From Limnohabitans radicicola (lineage in GTDB: Bacteria > Pseudomonadota > Gammaproteobacteria > Burkholderiales > Burkholderiaceae_C), in assembly GCF_014837235.1 (NCBI RefSeq), contig NZ_JACYFT010000001.1:248001-312000 (forward strand): DNA of 64,000 bases, written 5' to 3'. The notes beneath the pieces are model-generated. The model saw only the letters and a program-made list of their open reading frames with translations. It ran no database searches and was not told the origin of the DNA. Position numbers and translations under genes: made by a program. Below, in pieces: positions 36,259 to 45,282 of the stretch. How positions within the stretch are numbered: the stretch's first letter is position 1; each line of letters opens with the position of its first letter.

Positions 36259-38439
36259 ATGGGAATTGCTTCGCTATCAAAAAATCCGTATGCACTTACA
36301 GGAAATTCGATCATCGATGCCACGACTAATGGTTACAAGTGGTACTTCCCAGCAGGTGCAAGCCAAGTCTTAAACTGGTCCGTCTCTTCTTCGGCATGGA
36401 GCCATCCTTCACTTCAAACATCAGCGATTCAAAAAAATTTTACACAAGCATTTGCAAATATTGCTGAATTCATTGATGTGACGTTCAATTTTTTGGGCTA
36501 CGTCGATGGAAGTGGCAACAAGTATGGGTATGAGAATGCTCGACTTCAGGGCTCCGATATGAACATCACGTTCGCATACGAAGGTCTGACGTCTTCCGGA
36601 TTTTTACTATCTGATAAAAAATTCACGTCAGCTAGCGCAACAGCTTTTTGCTACTTTCCCGATGCAGACTTAGACACTCTAGAATATTTTGGAGCACCTG
36701 GTGATACATGGTTAAATTACAATAATCCTTTTATAAGTAGTCGTAATTTTAACGTTGGCACAAATGGGTTCCAACTTTTATCGCATGAGATATTGCACGG
36801 ATTAGGACTTAAACATCCACACGATAGCGGGGGTACAGGAAGACCAACTTATACACAGCTAGGTATTCAATTTGCGGACAGGCAGTGGGTATCTATTATG
36901 TCCTATGACTTGACCAAAAATGGTGGAGATTCAGCGTATCAAGGATCACAACCTATTGGCCCAATGATCTATGACGCAATTGCCTTGCAGTTTTTATACG
37001 GCGAGTCAAAATTCAACTCTGGCAATACTACCTATGACATTAATCAATACCTTGGGAACTACTACAACTGCCAATGGGACGCTTCAGGTACGGATACATT
37101 GAATGGTGCGAATTTAACTTATGGCGTTGTGGTTGATTTGGGTTACGAAAAAGAGTCCAACGGTTCGAAAATACATAACGTAGGATTTATTACAACCTGG
37201 CTTGATAGCTTAAATCTCTCCGATAATGGAACTAACCCTGAAAAGTGGACGTGGCTTTGGGGTGAGTATGAGAATATCATCGGTTCCAACTTTAATGATA
37301 TTTTTAATGGCAATGATTTTAATAACGATATCAATGGTGGTAGTGGTGATGACTATATGAGTGGTCGTGAAGGCGATGATCGTTTTGATTGGGACTCTTC
37401 TCAGCGTGGTGGAGCAGATACCATGGTCGGTGGTCTCGGAAATGATATATACGTTCTGGATTCAGTTTATGATAATATAATCGAATTGGGAGGCGAAGGA
37501 GTTGACACCGTATATGTAGGCTTCAACTACTCTATAACCAATACATTCCTTGAAAATATCAGAACTTTCAGCGATCAGACGACGCCTTTGGTCTTTACTG
37601 GGAACTCCTGGAACAACATCATCGTTAGTGGTGATGGTGCAGATACGATTTACGGAAACGAGGGAGATGACACACTTACCGGAGGCAATGGAAGCGACTT
37701 CATCAATGGTGGCGTTGGAACGGATACCGCCAGCTGGACTAGGAAAGCTGTCAACTTTCAATTGATCAAAGTTGCAGGTGGTTGGCAGGTTAAGGACAAA
37801 ACTGGCACTGAAGGCACTGATACAGTGTCCAATGTCGAACGTCTGCAGTTTGCCGACAAAAATGTCATCATCGACTCCAATGCACACGTCAGCTACGCCA
37901 ATCTGCCCGTAGGCCTGTACCAGTTCTTCATCACCGCCTTCAATGCAGCACCGGGTGTGACCTACATGGACCAGCTGGCCGCAGCTTATGGGGCGGGCAT
38001 GTCGGTTAAGCAGATCGTGGATGTTTTCACCACCAAGTCGCAGTTCACAGATATGTACCCCACCGGCATGAGCAACGCTCAACTGGCTCAGGCGTTGGTG
38101 AACAACATTGTCAAAACCAGTGCAAGTGACGCCACCAAGCAGCAAGCAGTCAAGGACATCACGGACGCGATGTCGAACGCCAAATGGACGGTGGGGCAAG
38201 TGATTTACCAGGTGTTTGGCAACTTGACCAATTTTGCGTACACCGACCCGACCTGGGGCAACACGGCTAAACAGTTTGCCAACGAGATTGCGGTGGCCAA
38301 GACCTACACCGACACGCTGAGCCAAAGCACGACCGATCTGGCGACGCTCAGGAGCGTGATGGCGCCTGTGTCGCACTTGACGGATGTATCAACGCCAGAG
38401 CTGCAGATTACGCTGATTGGGCAGGCGTTGATGGGTTGA
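36259..38439 (+). CDS. serralysin-like (M10-type) zinc protease with RTX repeats and DUF4214-like C-terminus
   Basis: A 726-residue protein probably exported by a type I system, lacking a signal peptide. The metzincin site HEILHGLGLKH (about 176-186, HExxHxxGxxH) and Met-turn SIMSYD (about 212-217) define the protease. Glycine/Asp-rich RTX calcium repeats (INGGSGDD, REGDDRFD, YGNEGDDTLTGGNGSDF) lie at about 360-495. The last ~190 residues look like the DUF4214-type module found after RTX repeats. ATG 36259 is set by GGAGG at 36249-36253. The first 1.5 kb is AT-rich, whereas the C-terminal module has host-like G+C, suggesting a foreign protease joined to a resident tail. No type I transporter genes are adjacent. 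Confidence 0.88.
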   Translation: MGIASLSKNPYALTGNSIIDATTNGYKWYFPAGASQVLNWSVSSSAWSHPSLQTSAIQKNFTQAFANIAEFIDVTFNFLGYVDGSGNKYGYENARLQGSDMNITFAYEGLTSSGFLLSDKKFTSASATAFCYFPDADLDTLEYFGAPGDTWLNYNNPFISSRNFNVGTNGFQLLSHEILHGLGLKHPHDSGGTGRPTYTQLGIQFADRQWVSIMSYDLTKNGGDSAYQGSQPIGPMIYDAIALQFLYGESKFNSGNTTYDINQYLGNYYNCQWDASGTDTLNGANLTYGVVVDLGYEKESNGSKIHNVGFITTWLDSLNLSDNGTNPEKWTWLWGEYENIIGSNFNDIFNGNDFNNDINGGSGDDYMSGREGDDRFDWDSSQRGGADTMVGGLGNDIYVLDSVYDNIIELGGEGVDTVYVGFNYSITNTFLENIRTFSDQTTPLVFTGNSWNNIIVSGDGADTIYGNEGDDTLTGGNGSDFINGGVGTDTASWTRKAVNFQLIKVAGGWQVKDKTGTEGTDTVSNVERLQFADKNVIIDSNAHVSYANLPVGLYQFFITAFNAAPGVTYMDQLAAAYGAGMSVKQIVDVFTTKSQFTDMYPTGMSNAQLAQALVNNIVKTSASDATKQQAVKDITDAMSNAKWTVGQVIYQVFGNLTNFAYTDPTWGNTAKQFANEIAVAKTYTDTLSQSTTDLATLRSVMAPVSHLTDVSTPELQITLIGQALMG

Positions 38440-38488
38440 TGGGTTGATGGGTTGATGGGTTGATGGATTGATGGGTTGATGGGTTGTT
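38427..38488. repeat. 8-bp tandem repeat at the 3' end of the RTX gene
   Basis: About seven copies of GGGTTGAT (one with A in place of G) run from inside the last codons of the RTX gene past its TGA stop. Because every reading frame of the unit reaches TGA within 24 bp, copy-number changes would alter the final residues only slightly. Confidence 0.85.
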
Positions 38489-38504
38489 GATAATTGAAGG
38501 AACT

Positions 38505-38601
38505 TCAAGAATCCCTAGCCACTTGAACATATCCGTGACCAATGACCTTTATCAATGACTTGCTTAACCGCATCAGACTTGAACTCGGAGGTGACGGGTT
38601 C
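38505..38601 (-). pseudogene. remnant of an IS3-family transposase OrfA
   Basis: On the minus strand from 38601 the frame reads TSEFKSDAVKQVIDKGH, a good match to the N-terminal HTH of IS3-family OrfA (pattern F-x-x-EFK-x-x-AV-x-x-V). A one-base shift later the neighbouring frame would continue VTDMFKWLGI, as expected of OrfA. There is no proper start, the frame is broken and the rest of the element is missing. It lies at the right edge of the AT-rich RTX region. Confidence 0.6.
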
Positions 38602-38710
38602 TAAAGTTTAGTGCAACACCCTGCCCTCAATAGATGAGGGTAGAGTGCGAGGGCTATGCAAGAGCAATACATCTTGGATGTGCGTTTTTTTCTTTCAAGC
38701 TGCAACACGC
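38602..38710. other. non-coding gap between IS remnant and oxidoreductase gene
   Basis: Just over 100 bp with one small hairpin (CCCTCA 38624-38629 with TGAGGG 38635-38640) and no gene. The upstream part may be the decayed end of the insertion sequence. Confidence 0.35.
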
Positions 38711-39670
38711 TCAACACACCAGCATCACCTCCACCAACTCCTGCACAGCCAAAGCTTCTTCTGCCGTGGCGAGTTTGTGAGGTTGGCCCTTCAGCCACAA
38801 GTCCGCCTCCGTCAATTGACGCTGCAACGCGCTGGTGCGGGGGTCTTCGGTGGACCAGTCCAGAGCCTCTTGCCATGGCCCGCCATCGGATCGCCACAGC
38901 TGGTAAAACTCGCGGAACTGGTGGTTCATGCGGCTGCCGCGCACGGTGACTTCCTGGCGGTCTGGCTGCTGGCCTCCGGTCGTGGCCATGACCGTCACGG
39001 GCCTTCCGTCTGCCGTGGTGAGTCGCGCCAGCATGTCCAGCTCGCAAAGCGTCGGGTCTTGCGGGTAACGGGGCGATGCGTGCTGCAAAGTCAGCGGCCC
39101 CAGAAAGCGACCCGCCAAAAACAAGAAATGCGAAATCACCTCTCGGGTGTAGCCCCCTTCGTGGCGCAGCCGCAGCCAGTCGGCGTCTTTTTGCCAGGCG
39201 CGGGGCCAGGCGGGGTAGTTGACAACGATGTCGATGCCCAGCAGCTCGCCCGTCTCATCCGTGTCGATGGCGCGTTGCAGCTCTGCAAAGCCGCGTGAGG
39301 CGGCCTGGGTGAAGTTGACCACGCCGGGCAAGCGGGCCTGACTGAGTTGCGCGAGCAGATCGCGGCTTTGCGCGTTGTCCGTGCCCAAGGGCTTTTCCAT
39401 GAAGACGCCCTGCCCGGCTGCAGCGGCCTGCAAGGCGTAGGCTTTTCGGGGGCCAGGCGGGCAAGACAGGTACACCACGTCCGCTCCGGCCATGGCCGCC
39501 TGCGCACTCTCGGCCACGGGGGCTGCGGGCAGAGTCTGCCGCGTCTTGGCCACCGAGTCAGTCGATGGATCCCACACGCCGCTGACCTCAAAAGCAGGGT
39601 GTTGCAAGGCGTTTTCCAACATGCGTCGACCCATGATGCCCAGCCCGATGATCGCCATTCGATGTGTCAT
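38711..39670 (-). CDS. Gfo/Idh/MocA family oxidoreductase
   Basis: A 319-residue NAD(P)-dependent dehydrogenase. Rossmann motif MAIIGLGIMGRRMLENAL at the N-terminus, and the family motif VFMEKPLGTD (EKP, about residues 89-98) with the catalytic Lys. The C-terminal alpha/beta domain contains WLRLRHEGGYTREVISHFLFL. A ribosome site AAAGGAGA precedes ATG 39670. Substrate unknown; sugars, inositols or other polyols are typical of the family. It is divergent from the small winged-helix regulator gene at 39774, which may control it. Confidence 0.85.
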   Translation of the reverse strand: MTHRMAIIGLGIMGRRMLENALQHPAFEVSGVWDPSTDSVAKTRQTLPAAPVAESAQAAMAGADVVYLSCPPGPRKAYALQAAAAGQGVFMEKPLGTDNAQSRDLLAQLSQARLPGVVNFTQAASRGFAELQRAIDTDETGELLGIDIVVNYPAWPRAWQKDADWLRLRHEGGYTREVISHFLFLAGRFLGPLTLQHASPRYPQDPTLCELDMLARLTTADGRPVTVMATTGGQQPDRQEVTVRGSRMNHQFREFYQLWRSDGGPWQEALDWSTEDPRTSALQRQLTEADLWLKGQPHKLATAEEALAVQELVEVMLVC

Positions 39671-39773
39671 GTGTGTCTCCTTTGCGTTGAGCTTAACCAT
39701 TCACCCCACACCATGCCCCTAAATGTCTTGCAAAACCCGACAACCAACCGCCAATTTCTATAAAATTATCAGC

Positions 39774-40145
39774 ATGACTGATTCCAATAGTTCTCCGCTG
39801 GCCAGTGCGTACCTCCGGTTTTTGCAACTGGCGCGTGCCGTGCAGGAGCTGCCCGATGGTTCCGGCATGGACGCCAACGAAACGGCCTTGCTGGAGGCCG
39901 TGGTTCTGCGCTGGCACGAAGGGCAAGCCATGACGGTCCGCGAAGCCATCAGCCTGGAGCACCTGGGCTCACCCGCCACGCTGCACAAGCGCATCACGCG
40001 CCTGCGTGAGAAGGAAATGCTGACCACCTTCAACCAGGAAGGCGACCGCCGCGCCAAGTTCCTGGTGCCGACTGAACGCACTTTGGCGCACTTCAGCCAG
40101 CTGGGCCGTTCGATCCAACAAGTTCAGCTTCAAGCCGGCACATGA
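39774..40145 (+). CDS. small winged-helix (MarR-like) regulatory protein
   Basis: A 123-residue protein with a predicted winged helix-turn-helix (about 35-110): TALLEAVVLRWHEGQAMTVREAISLEHLGSPATLHKRITRLREKEMLTTF followed by a wing rich in Asp/Arg. It resembles a MarR-type domain without the usual dimerisation helices. ATG 39774 gives a natural N-terminus. The promoter probably includes TATAAAAT at 39760-39767. It overlaps the following membrane protein gene by ATGA, so the two are co-expressed. Confidence 0.7.
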   Translation: MTDSNSSPLASAYLRFLQLARAVQELPDGSGMDANETALLEAVVLRWHEGQAMTVREAISLEHLGSPATLHKRITRLREKEMLTTFNQEGDRRAKFLVPTERTLAHFSQLGRSIQQVQLQAGT

Positions 40146-40747
40146 ACCGACGGATTCGGCAAGGCTTGGAGATGACCGCCATGGTCGCCATCAGTGCCTT
40201 GCTGTATGTGGAGTTTTTCAGACTCAACGAACTGATGTTTGCGCGCCTGGAGCACATCCAGGGCGTGAACTGGGTGTTTCTGCCTGCGGGTTTCCGCGTC
40301 TTGCTGGTTCTGTGCATGGGCCTGCCCGGCGCTGCAGGCATTTTGATGGGCAATTGCTGGCTCGACCGGGACAATTTCAGCGCAGACACTTTGTACTTGC
40401 TGCTGGCCACGGGGGTGGTGTCTGGTTTCACCCCTTGGTGCGTCAAGTGGGTGATGGAAAAAAAGCGCCTTTTGACACAGCAGTTGCAGAAACTGAGCGC
40501 GCGATGCCTGCTCCAATTTGTGCTGGCCTATGCTGCAGCCAATGCGCTGGGTCACCAGCTCGTGTGGTGGGCGCTCGATCGCCCGGGCACCAACCCCTGG
40601 GTCGATGTCTGGCCCATGTTCGTGGGCGATGCCATTGGCGCACTCATGATCCTGTACACCTTGAAACTGATGCTGCCCGCGCTGCTGGTGTGGGCGACAC
40701 GCTTCAGGTCGAAGCCCCGGGCAAAAACAAGGCCTGCAGGTCGCTGA
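40142..40747 (+). CDS. hypothetical inner-membrane protein (about five helices)
   Basis: A 201-residue protein with hydrophobic segments at about 10-25, 45-70, 82-100, 120-140 and 155-182, separated by short loops and ending in a basic tail (FRSKPRAKTRPAGR). The N-terminus (VAISALLYVEFFRLNELMF) is amphipathic. I recognise no family; it is somewhat like the membrane half of sensor proteins. It is translationally coupled to the winged-helix protein upstream, so it may be a membrane partner of that regulator. It overlaps the end of hemW by 44 bp. Confidence 0.65.
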   Translation: MNRRIRQGLEMTAMVAISALLYVEFFRLNELMFARLEHIQGVNWVFLPAGFRVLLVLCMGLPGAAGILMGNCWLDRDNFSADTLYLLLATGVVSGFTPWCVKWVMEKKRLLTQQLQKLSARCLLQFVLAYAAANALGHQLVWWALDRPGTNPWVDVWPMFVGDAIGALMILYTLKLMLPALLVWATRFRSKPRAKTRPAGR

Positions 40748-41918
40748 GGAAATCAAAGCCCCTGGCCGTGGGCCAGACGCGCGAAAAATCACGCTCGATC
40801 AAACCCAGTCGCTCACCCTCTTGCAAGCCTTGTTGCAGGCTGGTCATGGCCAGCCCCGTGCGCTCCATGTAGTCCGCGAGCGCGAAGCCTTCTTTCAGCC
40901 GGAGGGCGTTGAGCATGAATTCAAACGGCAGATCTTGCCGTGCAATCTCGTGGTGCTGCGTGACCGGCTCGCCCTGAGTGGCCTGCGTCATGTAAAGCTG
41001 GGGCTCGCGGTAACGCACCTGGCGCACGATCCGGTGGGCAAAACTCAGTTTGCTGTGTGCGCCTGCGCCGATACCCAGGTAATCCCCAAACTGCCAGTAA
41101 TTCAGGTTGTGCGCGCAAGCGTGGCCCGGTTTGGCATAGGCCGAGACCTCGTAACGTCCCAGACCCGCTTGGGCCGTGCGCTCGGTGATGCGGTCCATCA
41201 TCGCGTAGGCGTCATCGTCTTCGGGCAGCACAGGCGGGTGCTTGGCAAACAGGGTGTTGGGCTCGATGGTGAGGTGGTAGATCGACAGGTGCGGTGGTGC
41301 AAAGCCCAGGGCCGTATTCACATCGTCGGTGAGCTGCGCCAGCGTCTGCCCGGGCAGCGCGTACATCAGGTCCAGATTGAAGGTGTCGAACACCTGCGCC
41401 GCCTCGTTGAGCGCAGCCAGGGCCTGCGATCGGTCATGCACACGGCCCAAGGCCTTGAGGTGGTCGTCGTTGAAGCTTTGCACCCCCACCGACAGGCGGG
41501 TGATGCCCGCTTGTCGGAACGCCTTGAAGCGGTCTTTTTCAAAAGTGCCGGGGTTGGCTTCGAGCGTGATTTCGCAGGTGCCCGACAGGCGCAGCCGCGC
41601 ACGCAGGCCAGCGATGAGTCGGTCAATCGCCTCGGGCGAAAACAGACTGGGCGTGCCGCCACCCAAAAAGATGGTGTGGACCGTGCGGCCCCAGATCAGA
41701 GGCAAACTCGCTTCCAGATCAGCGAACAAGGCGTCGATGTAGGCGTCCTGCACGGACGCAGCGTCATCGCCCGAGCGGAACTCATGCGAATTGAAGTCGC
41801 AGTAGGGGCACTTTTTGAGGCACCAGGGCAGATGCACATACAGCGACAGAGGCGGCAGTGCTGGCAACTGCAGCAAGCCTGGGCGCATGGCATGCACCGG
41901 ATCGAGCGGGTGGCTCAC
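40704..41918 (-). CDS. hemW: radical SAM heme chaperone HemW
   Basis: HemW binds heme and a 4Fe-4S cluster and is thought to deliver heme to respiratory enzymes; it was long annotated as a coproporphyrinogen oxidase. The SAM motif CLKKCPYC lies in LYVHLPWCLKKCPYCDFNSHE near residues 35-50, then IFLGGGTPSLFSPEAIDRL and RLSVGVQSFNDDHLKALGR. About 404 residues. The start is uncertain: GTG 41918 has GGGGGA before it and follows rdgB directly; GTG 41945 and ATG 41888 are alternatives. Co-transcribed with rph and rdgB. Confidence 0.9.
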   Translation of the reverse strand: MSHPLDPVHAMRPGLLQLPALPPLSLYVHLPWCLKKCPYCDFNSHEFRSGDDAASVQDAYIDALFADLEASLPLIWGRTVHTIFLGGGTPSLFSPEAIDRLIAGLRARLRLSGTCEITLEANPGTFEKDRFKAFRQAGITRLSVGVQSFNDDHLKALGRVHDRSQALAALNEAAQVFDTFNLDLMYALPGQTLAQLTDDVNTALGFAPPHLSIYHLTIEPNTLFAKHPPVLPEDDDAYAMMDRITERTAQAGLGRYEVSAYAKPGHACAHNLNYWQFGDYLGIGAGAHSKLSFAHRIVRQVRYREPQLYMTQATQGEPVTQHHEIARQDLPFEFMLNALRLKEGFALADYMERTGLAMTSLQQGLQEGERLGLIERDFSRVWPTARGFDFLSDLQALFLPGAST

Positions 41919-41922
41919 GGGC

Positions 41923-42528
41923 TCAGTCCCCCATCCAGCGTTCACGCATCAGCATCAGCATTTGTTGGGTGGCGCGGCCGCGGTGGCTGTTGGCGTTTTT
42001 GACCTCGATCGGCAGCTCGGCAAAGGTCTTGCCGAATTCGGGAATGAACATGATGGGGTCAAAGCCAAAACCGTTGCTGCCCCGGCGCTCGGTGGCGATC
42101 TCGCCCACCACGCGGCCCACGGCAATCAGTGGCTCCGGGTCATCGGCACTGCGCACCGCCACCAAGGTGCTGACCATGGCGGCTCGGCGGTTGGTGATGC
42201 CTTGCATTTGCTCGAGCAGCGCCGTCACGTTGTTGTCATCGCCTTTTTCATAGCCAAAACGGGTGGCGTAATACGCCGTGTCCACACCCGGTTGCCCGCC
42301 AAAAGCGTCCACACACAGACCCGCGTCATCGGCCAGCGCGGGCAGACCCGACAGGCGCGAGGCGTGGCGCGCTTTGGTCAGCGCGTTCTCAACAAAGGTG
42401 CGGTAGGGCTCTTCGGCCTCGGGAATGTTCAGGTCAGCCTGACGCACCAGCTCGACCTGCAGCGGGGCCAGCATGGCCTGCAGCTCGACCAGCTTGCCCT
42501 GGTTGTTGGACGCCAGAACGATCTTCAT
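41923..42528 (-). CDS. rdgB: XTP/dITP diphosphatase
   Basis: House-cleaning pyrophosphatase (HAM1 family) that removes dITP and XTP from the nucleotide pool. 201 residues; [16 protein letters not shown] at the start, [22 protein letters not shown] with the catalytic Asp residues, and [20 protein letters not shown]. It overlaps rph by ATGA, so rph-rdgB-hemW form one operon. Confidence 0.95.
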   Translation of the reverse strand: MKIVLASNNQGKLVELQAMLAPLQVELVRQADLNIPEAEEPYRTFVENALTKARHASRLSGLPALADDAGLCVDAFGGQPGVDTAYYATRFGYEKGDDNNVTALLEQMQGITNRRAAMVSTLVAVRSADDPEPLIAVGRVVGEIATERRGSNGFGFDPIMFIPEFGKTFAELPIEVKNANSHRGRATQQMLMLMRERWMGD

Positions 42529-43256
42529 GCCGACAACGCCTGCTTTTGCAGCTGGACCAATTGGCCGATGCCTTGCTCGGCCAGTTGCAGCATGCTGTTC
42601 ATCTCGGCGCGGGTGAAAGCCACGCCTTCGGCCGTGCCCTGCACTTCCACAAAATTACCCGCCCCCGTCATCACCACGTTCATGTCGGTGTCGCAGGCCG
42701 AGTCTTCGGGGTAGTCCAGGTCCAGCAGCGCGGTGCCGTCCTTGAGGCCCACCGAAATCGCGGCCACATGGTCAATGATCGGCGTGGCTTGCAGCTTGCC
42801 GGTCGCGATCAGCCAGTTCACCGCGTCTTGTGCGGCCACAAACGCCCCGGTGATGCTGGCCGTGCGGGTGCCGCCATCGGCCTGCAGCACATCGCAGTCC
42901 AGGTGGATGGTGCGTTCGCCCAGTTTTTTCAGGTCAAACACGGCGCGCATAGAGCGGCCAATCAGGCGCTGAATCTCTTGCGTGCGGCCGCTTTGCTTGC
43001 CGCGTGCGGCTTCGCGGTCGCCTCGGGTGTGGGTCGCGCGGGGCAGCATGCCGTACTCGGCCGTGACCCAGCCTTCGCCACTGCCTTTTTTGTGGCCGGG
43101 CACCTTTTCTTCGACCGAAGCGGTACAGAGCACGCGGGTGTTGCCAAACTCGATCAGGACCGAGCCTTCGGCGTGGATGGTGTAACCCCGGGTGATGCGC
43201 ACGGTGCGCAAGGCATCGGCAGCGCGGCCGGTTCGGACATAGGCGGAAGAGGTCAT
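42525..43256 (-). CDS. rph: ribonuclease PH
   Basis: Phosphorolytic 3' exonuclease that trims tRNA precursors. 243 residues. Signatures: [73 protein letters not shown], and [23 protein letters not shown] with the catalytic Asp. The 146-bp region to yicC is divergent, as in E. coli where yicC and rph are also neighbours. Confidence 0.97.
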   Translation of the reverse strand: MTSSAYVRTGRAADALRTVRITRGYTIHAEGSVLIEFGNTRVLCTASVEEKVPGHKKGSGEGWVTAEYGMLPRATHTRGDREAARGKQSGRTQEIQRLIGRSMRAVFDLKKLGERTIHLDCDVLQADGGTRTASITGAFVAAQDAVNWLIATGKLQATPIIDHVAAISVGLKDGTALLDLDYPEDSACDTDMNVVMTGAGNFVEVQGTAEGVAFTRAEMNSMLQLAEQGIGQLVQLQKQALSA

Positions 43257-43402
43257 GTGAGGGTTCTCAGGGTGTGGGGTTCGGCGCCCGCCCGGCGAGG
43301 CTTGGCGAGTTTGCGATAATGGCTTGTTTCATGCCGCCCATTCAGCGCGGCACATGGGGGCCAAGCCTTGAATTCACGGGTCGGCCCGAAGGAACTTGAT
43401 CA

Positions 43403-44320
43403 ATGCCAGTTTACAGTATGACCGGGTACGCCAGCGTGCAGAAAACACTGCAGCAGGCCGAGGGCGAGAATGCCACCAGCCCCCACCAGCACACCCGTCT
43501 GGGCCTGGAGATTCGCTCGGTCAACAGCCGCTTTCTGGACCTGGGTTTCCGCCTGCCCGAAGAGCTGCGCCAGCTCGAACCGGCCCTGCGCGAGCTGGTC
43601 ACCAAACACCTGCGCCGGGGCAAGGTTGAAGTGCGCGCCAGCCTTGAAGCCGGTGAAGGCGCGGCTCTGCCCTCCCCCAGCCCGCAAGCCCTGCAACGCC
43701 TGGCCGCCTTGCAGGACAAGATTCAGGATTGGCTGCCCAAGGCGCGCGACCTGAGCGTGGCCGATGTGCTGCGCCTGAACCAGGGCAGCAGCAGTACCCA
43801 ACCCGTGGACGATGCCGCCTGGACTGCGCTGGCGCTTGAAGCAATTGACGCCTTGCGCGAAGCCCGTGCCCGCGAAGGCGCCCGCCTGACCGAGATGCTG
43901 CAAGGCCACATTGGGCAGCTGCTTGCACTGGCCGAGCAAGCCGTACCCTTGGTGCCGCAATTGGTCGAGCAGCAGCGCCTGCGTTTTCTGGAGCGCTGGA
44001 AGGACGCCATGGCCCTGGCCGATGGCAACCACTTGCCCGAAACAGCCCAAGACCGGGCCCTGACCGAAGCCACAGCCTTTGCCATCCGCATCGATGTGGC
44101 CGAAGAACTGACCCGCCTGCGCGCCCACCTGGACGAGATCAGCCGACTGCTGGACAAGGGCGGCGACATCGGCAAGCGCCTGGACTTCCTGATTCAAGAG
44201 TTGCACCGCGAGGCCAACACCCTGGGCTCCAAATCTGCCGTGCTGGAGATGACCCGCATCTCGGTGGACATGAAAGTGCTGATCGAGCAAATGCGCGAGC
44301 AGGTCCAGAACATCGAATAA
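43403..44320 (+). CDS. yicC: YicC family endoribonuclease
   Basis: A 305-residue protein of the YicC/UPF0701 family, recently shown to be an RNA-cleaving enzyme in E. coli. The start [13 protein letters not shown] and the C-terminal [41 protein letters not shown] are diagnostic. AAGGAA 10 bp before the ATG. First gene of yicC-gmk-rpoZ-spoT; gmk begins 14 bp after its stop. Confidence 0.94.
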   Translation: MPVYSMTGYASVQKTLQQAEGENATSPHQHTRLGLEIRSVNSRFLDLGFRLPEELRQLEPALRELVTKHLRRGKVEVRASLEAGEGAALPSPSPQALQRLAALQDKIQDWLPKARDLSVADVLRLNQGSSSTQPVDDAAWTALALEAIDALREARAREGARLTEMLQGHIGQLLALAEQAVPLVPQLVEQQRLRFLERWKDAMALADGNHLPETAQDRALTEATAFAIRIDVAEELTRLRAHLDEISRLLDKGGDIGKRLDFLIQELHREANTLGSKSAVLEMTRISVDMKVLIEQMREQVQNIE

Positions 44321-44334
44321 ACACAGAAAAAACC

Positions 44335-44955
44335 ATGGACTACCCAGGCAATCTTTTCGTCGTCGCCGCCCCCAGCGGGGCTGGCAAATCGAGCCTCGTC
44401 AAGGCGCTGATGGAGCTGGACTCGGGCGTGCACCCATCCGTCTCGCACACCACCCGCGCACCCCGTGGCCAGGAAAAACACGGGCGCGAGTACTTTTTTG
44501 TCTCCCCCCAGGAGTTCGACAGCATGGTGCTGGCCGACGCCTTTGTCGAGTGGGCCCATGTGCATGGCCAGCGCTACGGCACCTCCAAGAAAATGATCGA
44601 GGACCGCATGGCCCAGGGCTCCGATGTGGTGCTCGAAATCGACTACCAGGGCGCCATCCAGATCAAACGCATGTATGCCAATGCGGTGCTGATCTTCATC
44701 CTGCCGCCCAGCTGGGAAGAGTTGCGCTCGCGCCTGGAGCGCCGTGGCGAGGATGCCCCCGACATCATCGAGTTGCGTCTGAAAAACGCCGCCGAGGAAC
44801 TGGCCCAGGCCAAGGAATTCGACTTCGTTATAATCAACGAAGTCTTTGAACGGGCCTTGTTTGACCTCAAAGCTGTGGTGCATGCCCAGCGGCTCAAATA
44901 CACCGCTCAGCGCCGCGCCCGGGCTGACACTTTCAGAGCCCTCAAAATCGACTGA
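44335..44955 (+). CDS. gmk: guanylate kinase
   Basis: Phosphorylates GMP to GDP. 206 residues. P-loop [16 protein letters not shown] near the N-terminus, [20 protein letters not shown] with the GMP-binding region, and [17 protein letters not shown]. In this gene order it feeds guanine nucleotides to the (p)ppGpp system encoded downstream. rpoZ starts 17 bp later. Confidence 0.97.
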   Translation: MDYPGNLFVVAAPSGAGKSSLVKALMELDSGVHPSVSHTTRAPRGQEKHGREYFFVSPQEFDSMVLADAFVEWAHVHGQRYGTSKKMIEDRMAQGSDVVLEIDYQGAIQIKRMYANAVLIFILPPSWEELRSRLERRGEDAPDIIELRLKNAAEELAQAKEFDFVIINEVFERALFDLKAVVHAQRLKYTAQRRARADTFRALKID

Positions 44956-44972
44956 ATCCTAAGGAAATCATC

Positions 44973-45173
44973 ATGGCCCGCATCACGGTTGAAGACTGCC
45001 TGCAACAAATCCCTAACCGCTTCCAGCTCGTGTTGGCTGCCACTTACCGCGCCCGCATGCTGAGCCAGGGTCACACCCCCCGCATCGAAAGCAAGAACAA
45101 GCCTGGCGTGACCGCCCTGCGCGAAATCGCGGCCGGCAAAGTCGGCATCGAAATGCTCAAACGCGTGGTCTGA
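44973..45173 (+). CDS. rpoZ: RNA polymerase omega subunit
   Basis: A 66-residue subunit assisting RNA polymerase assembly. [31 protein letters not shown] is conserved; it also carries part of the ppGpp binding site in proteobacterial enzymes. TAAGGAAA ribosome site. spoT follows after about 110 bp. Confidence 0.97.
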   Translation: MARITVEDCLQQIPNRFQLVLAATYRARMLSQGHTPRIESKNKPGVTALREIAAGKVGIEMLKRVV

Positions 45174-45282
45174 CACCATATCCCGCTGATCCGGCAATCA
45201 CCGGATCCATTCAAGGCCCCAGCGATGGGGCTTTGTCACGTCTGGGCCCTTTGTCACCCTCTGCTTGCGTTACATTGATGCC

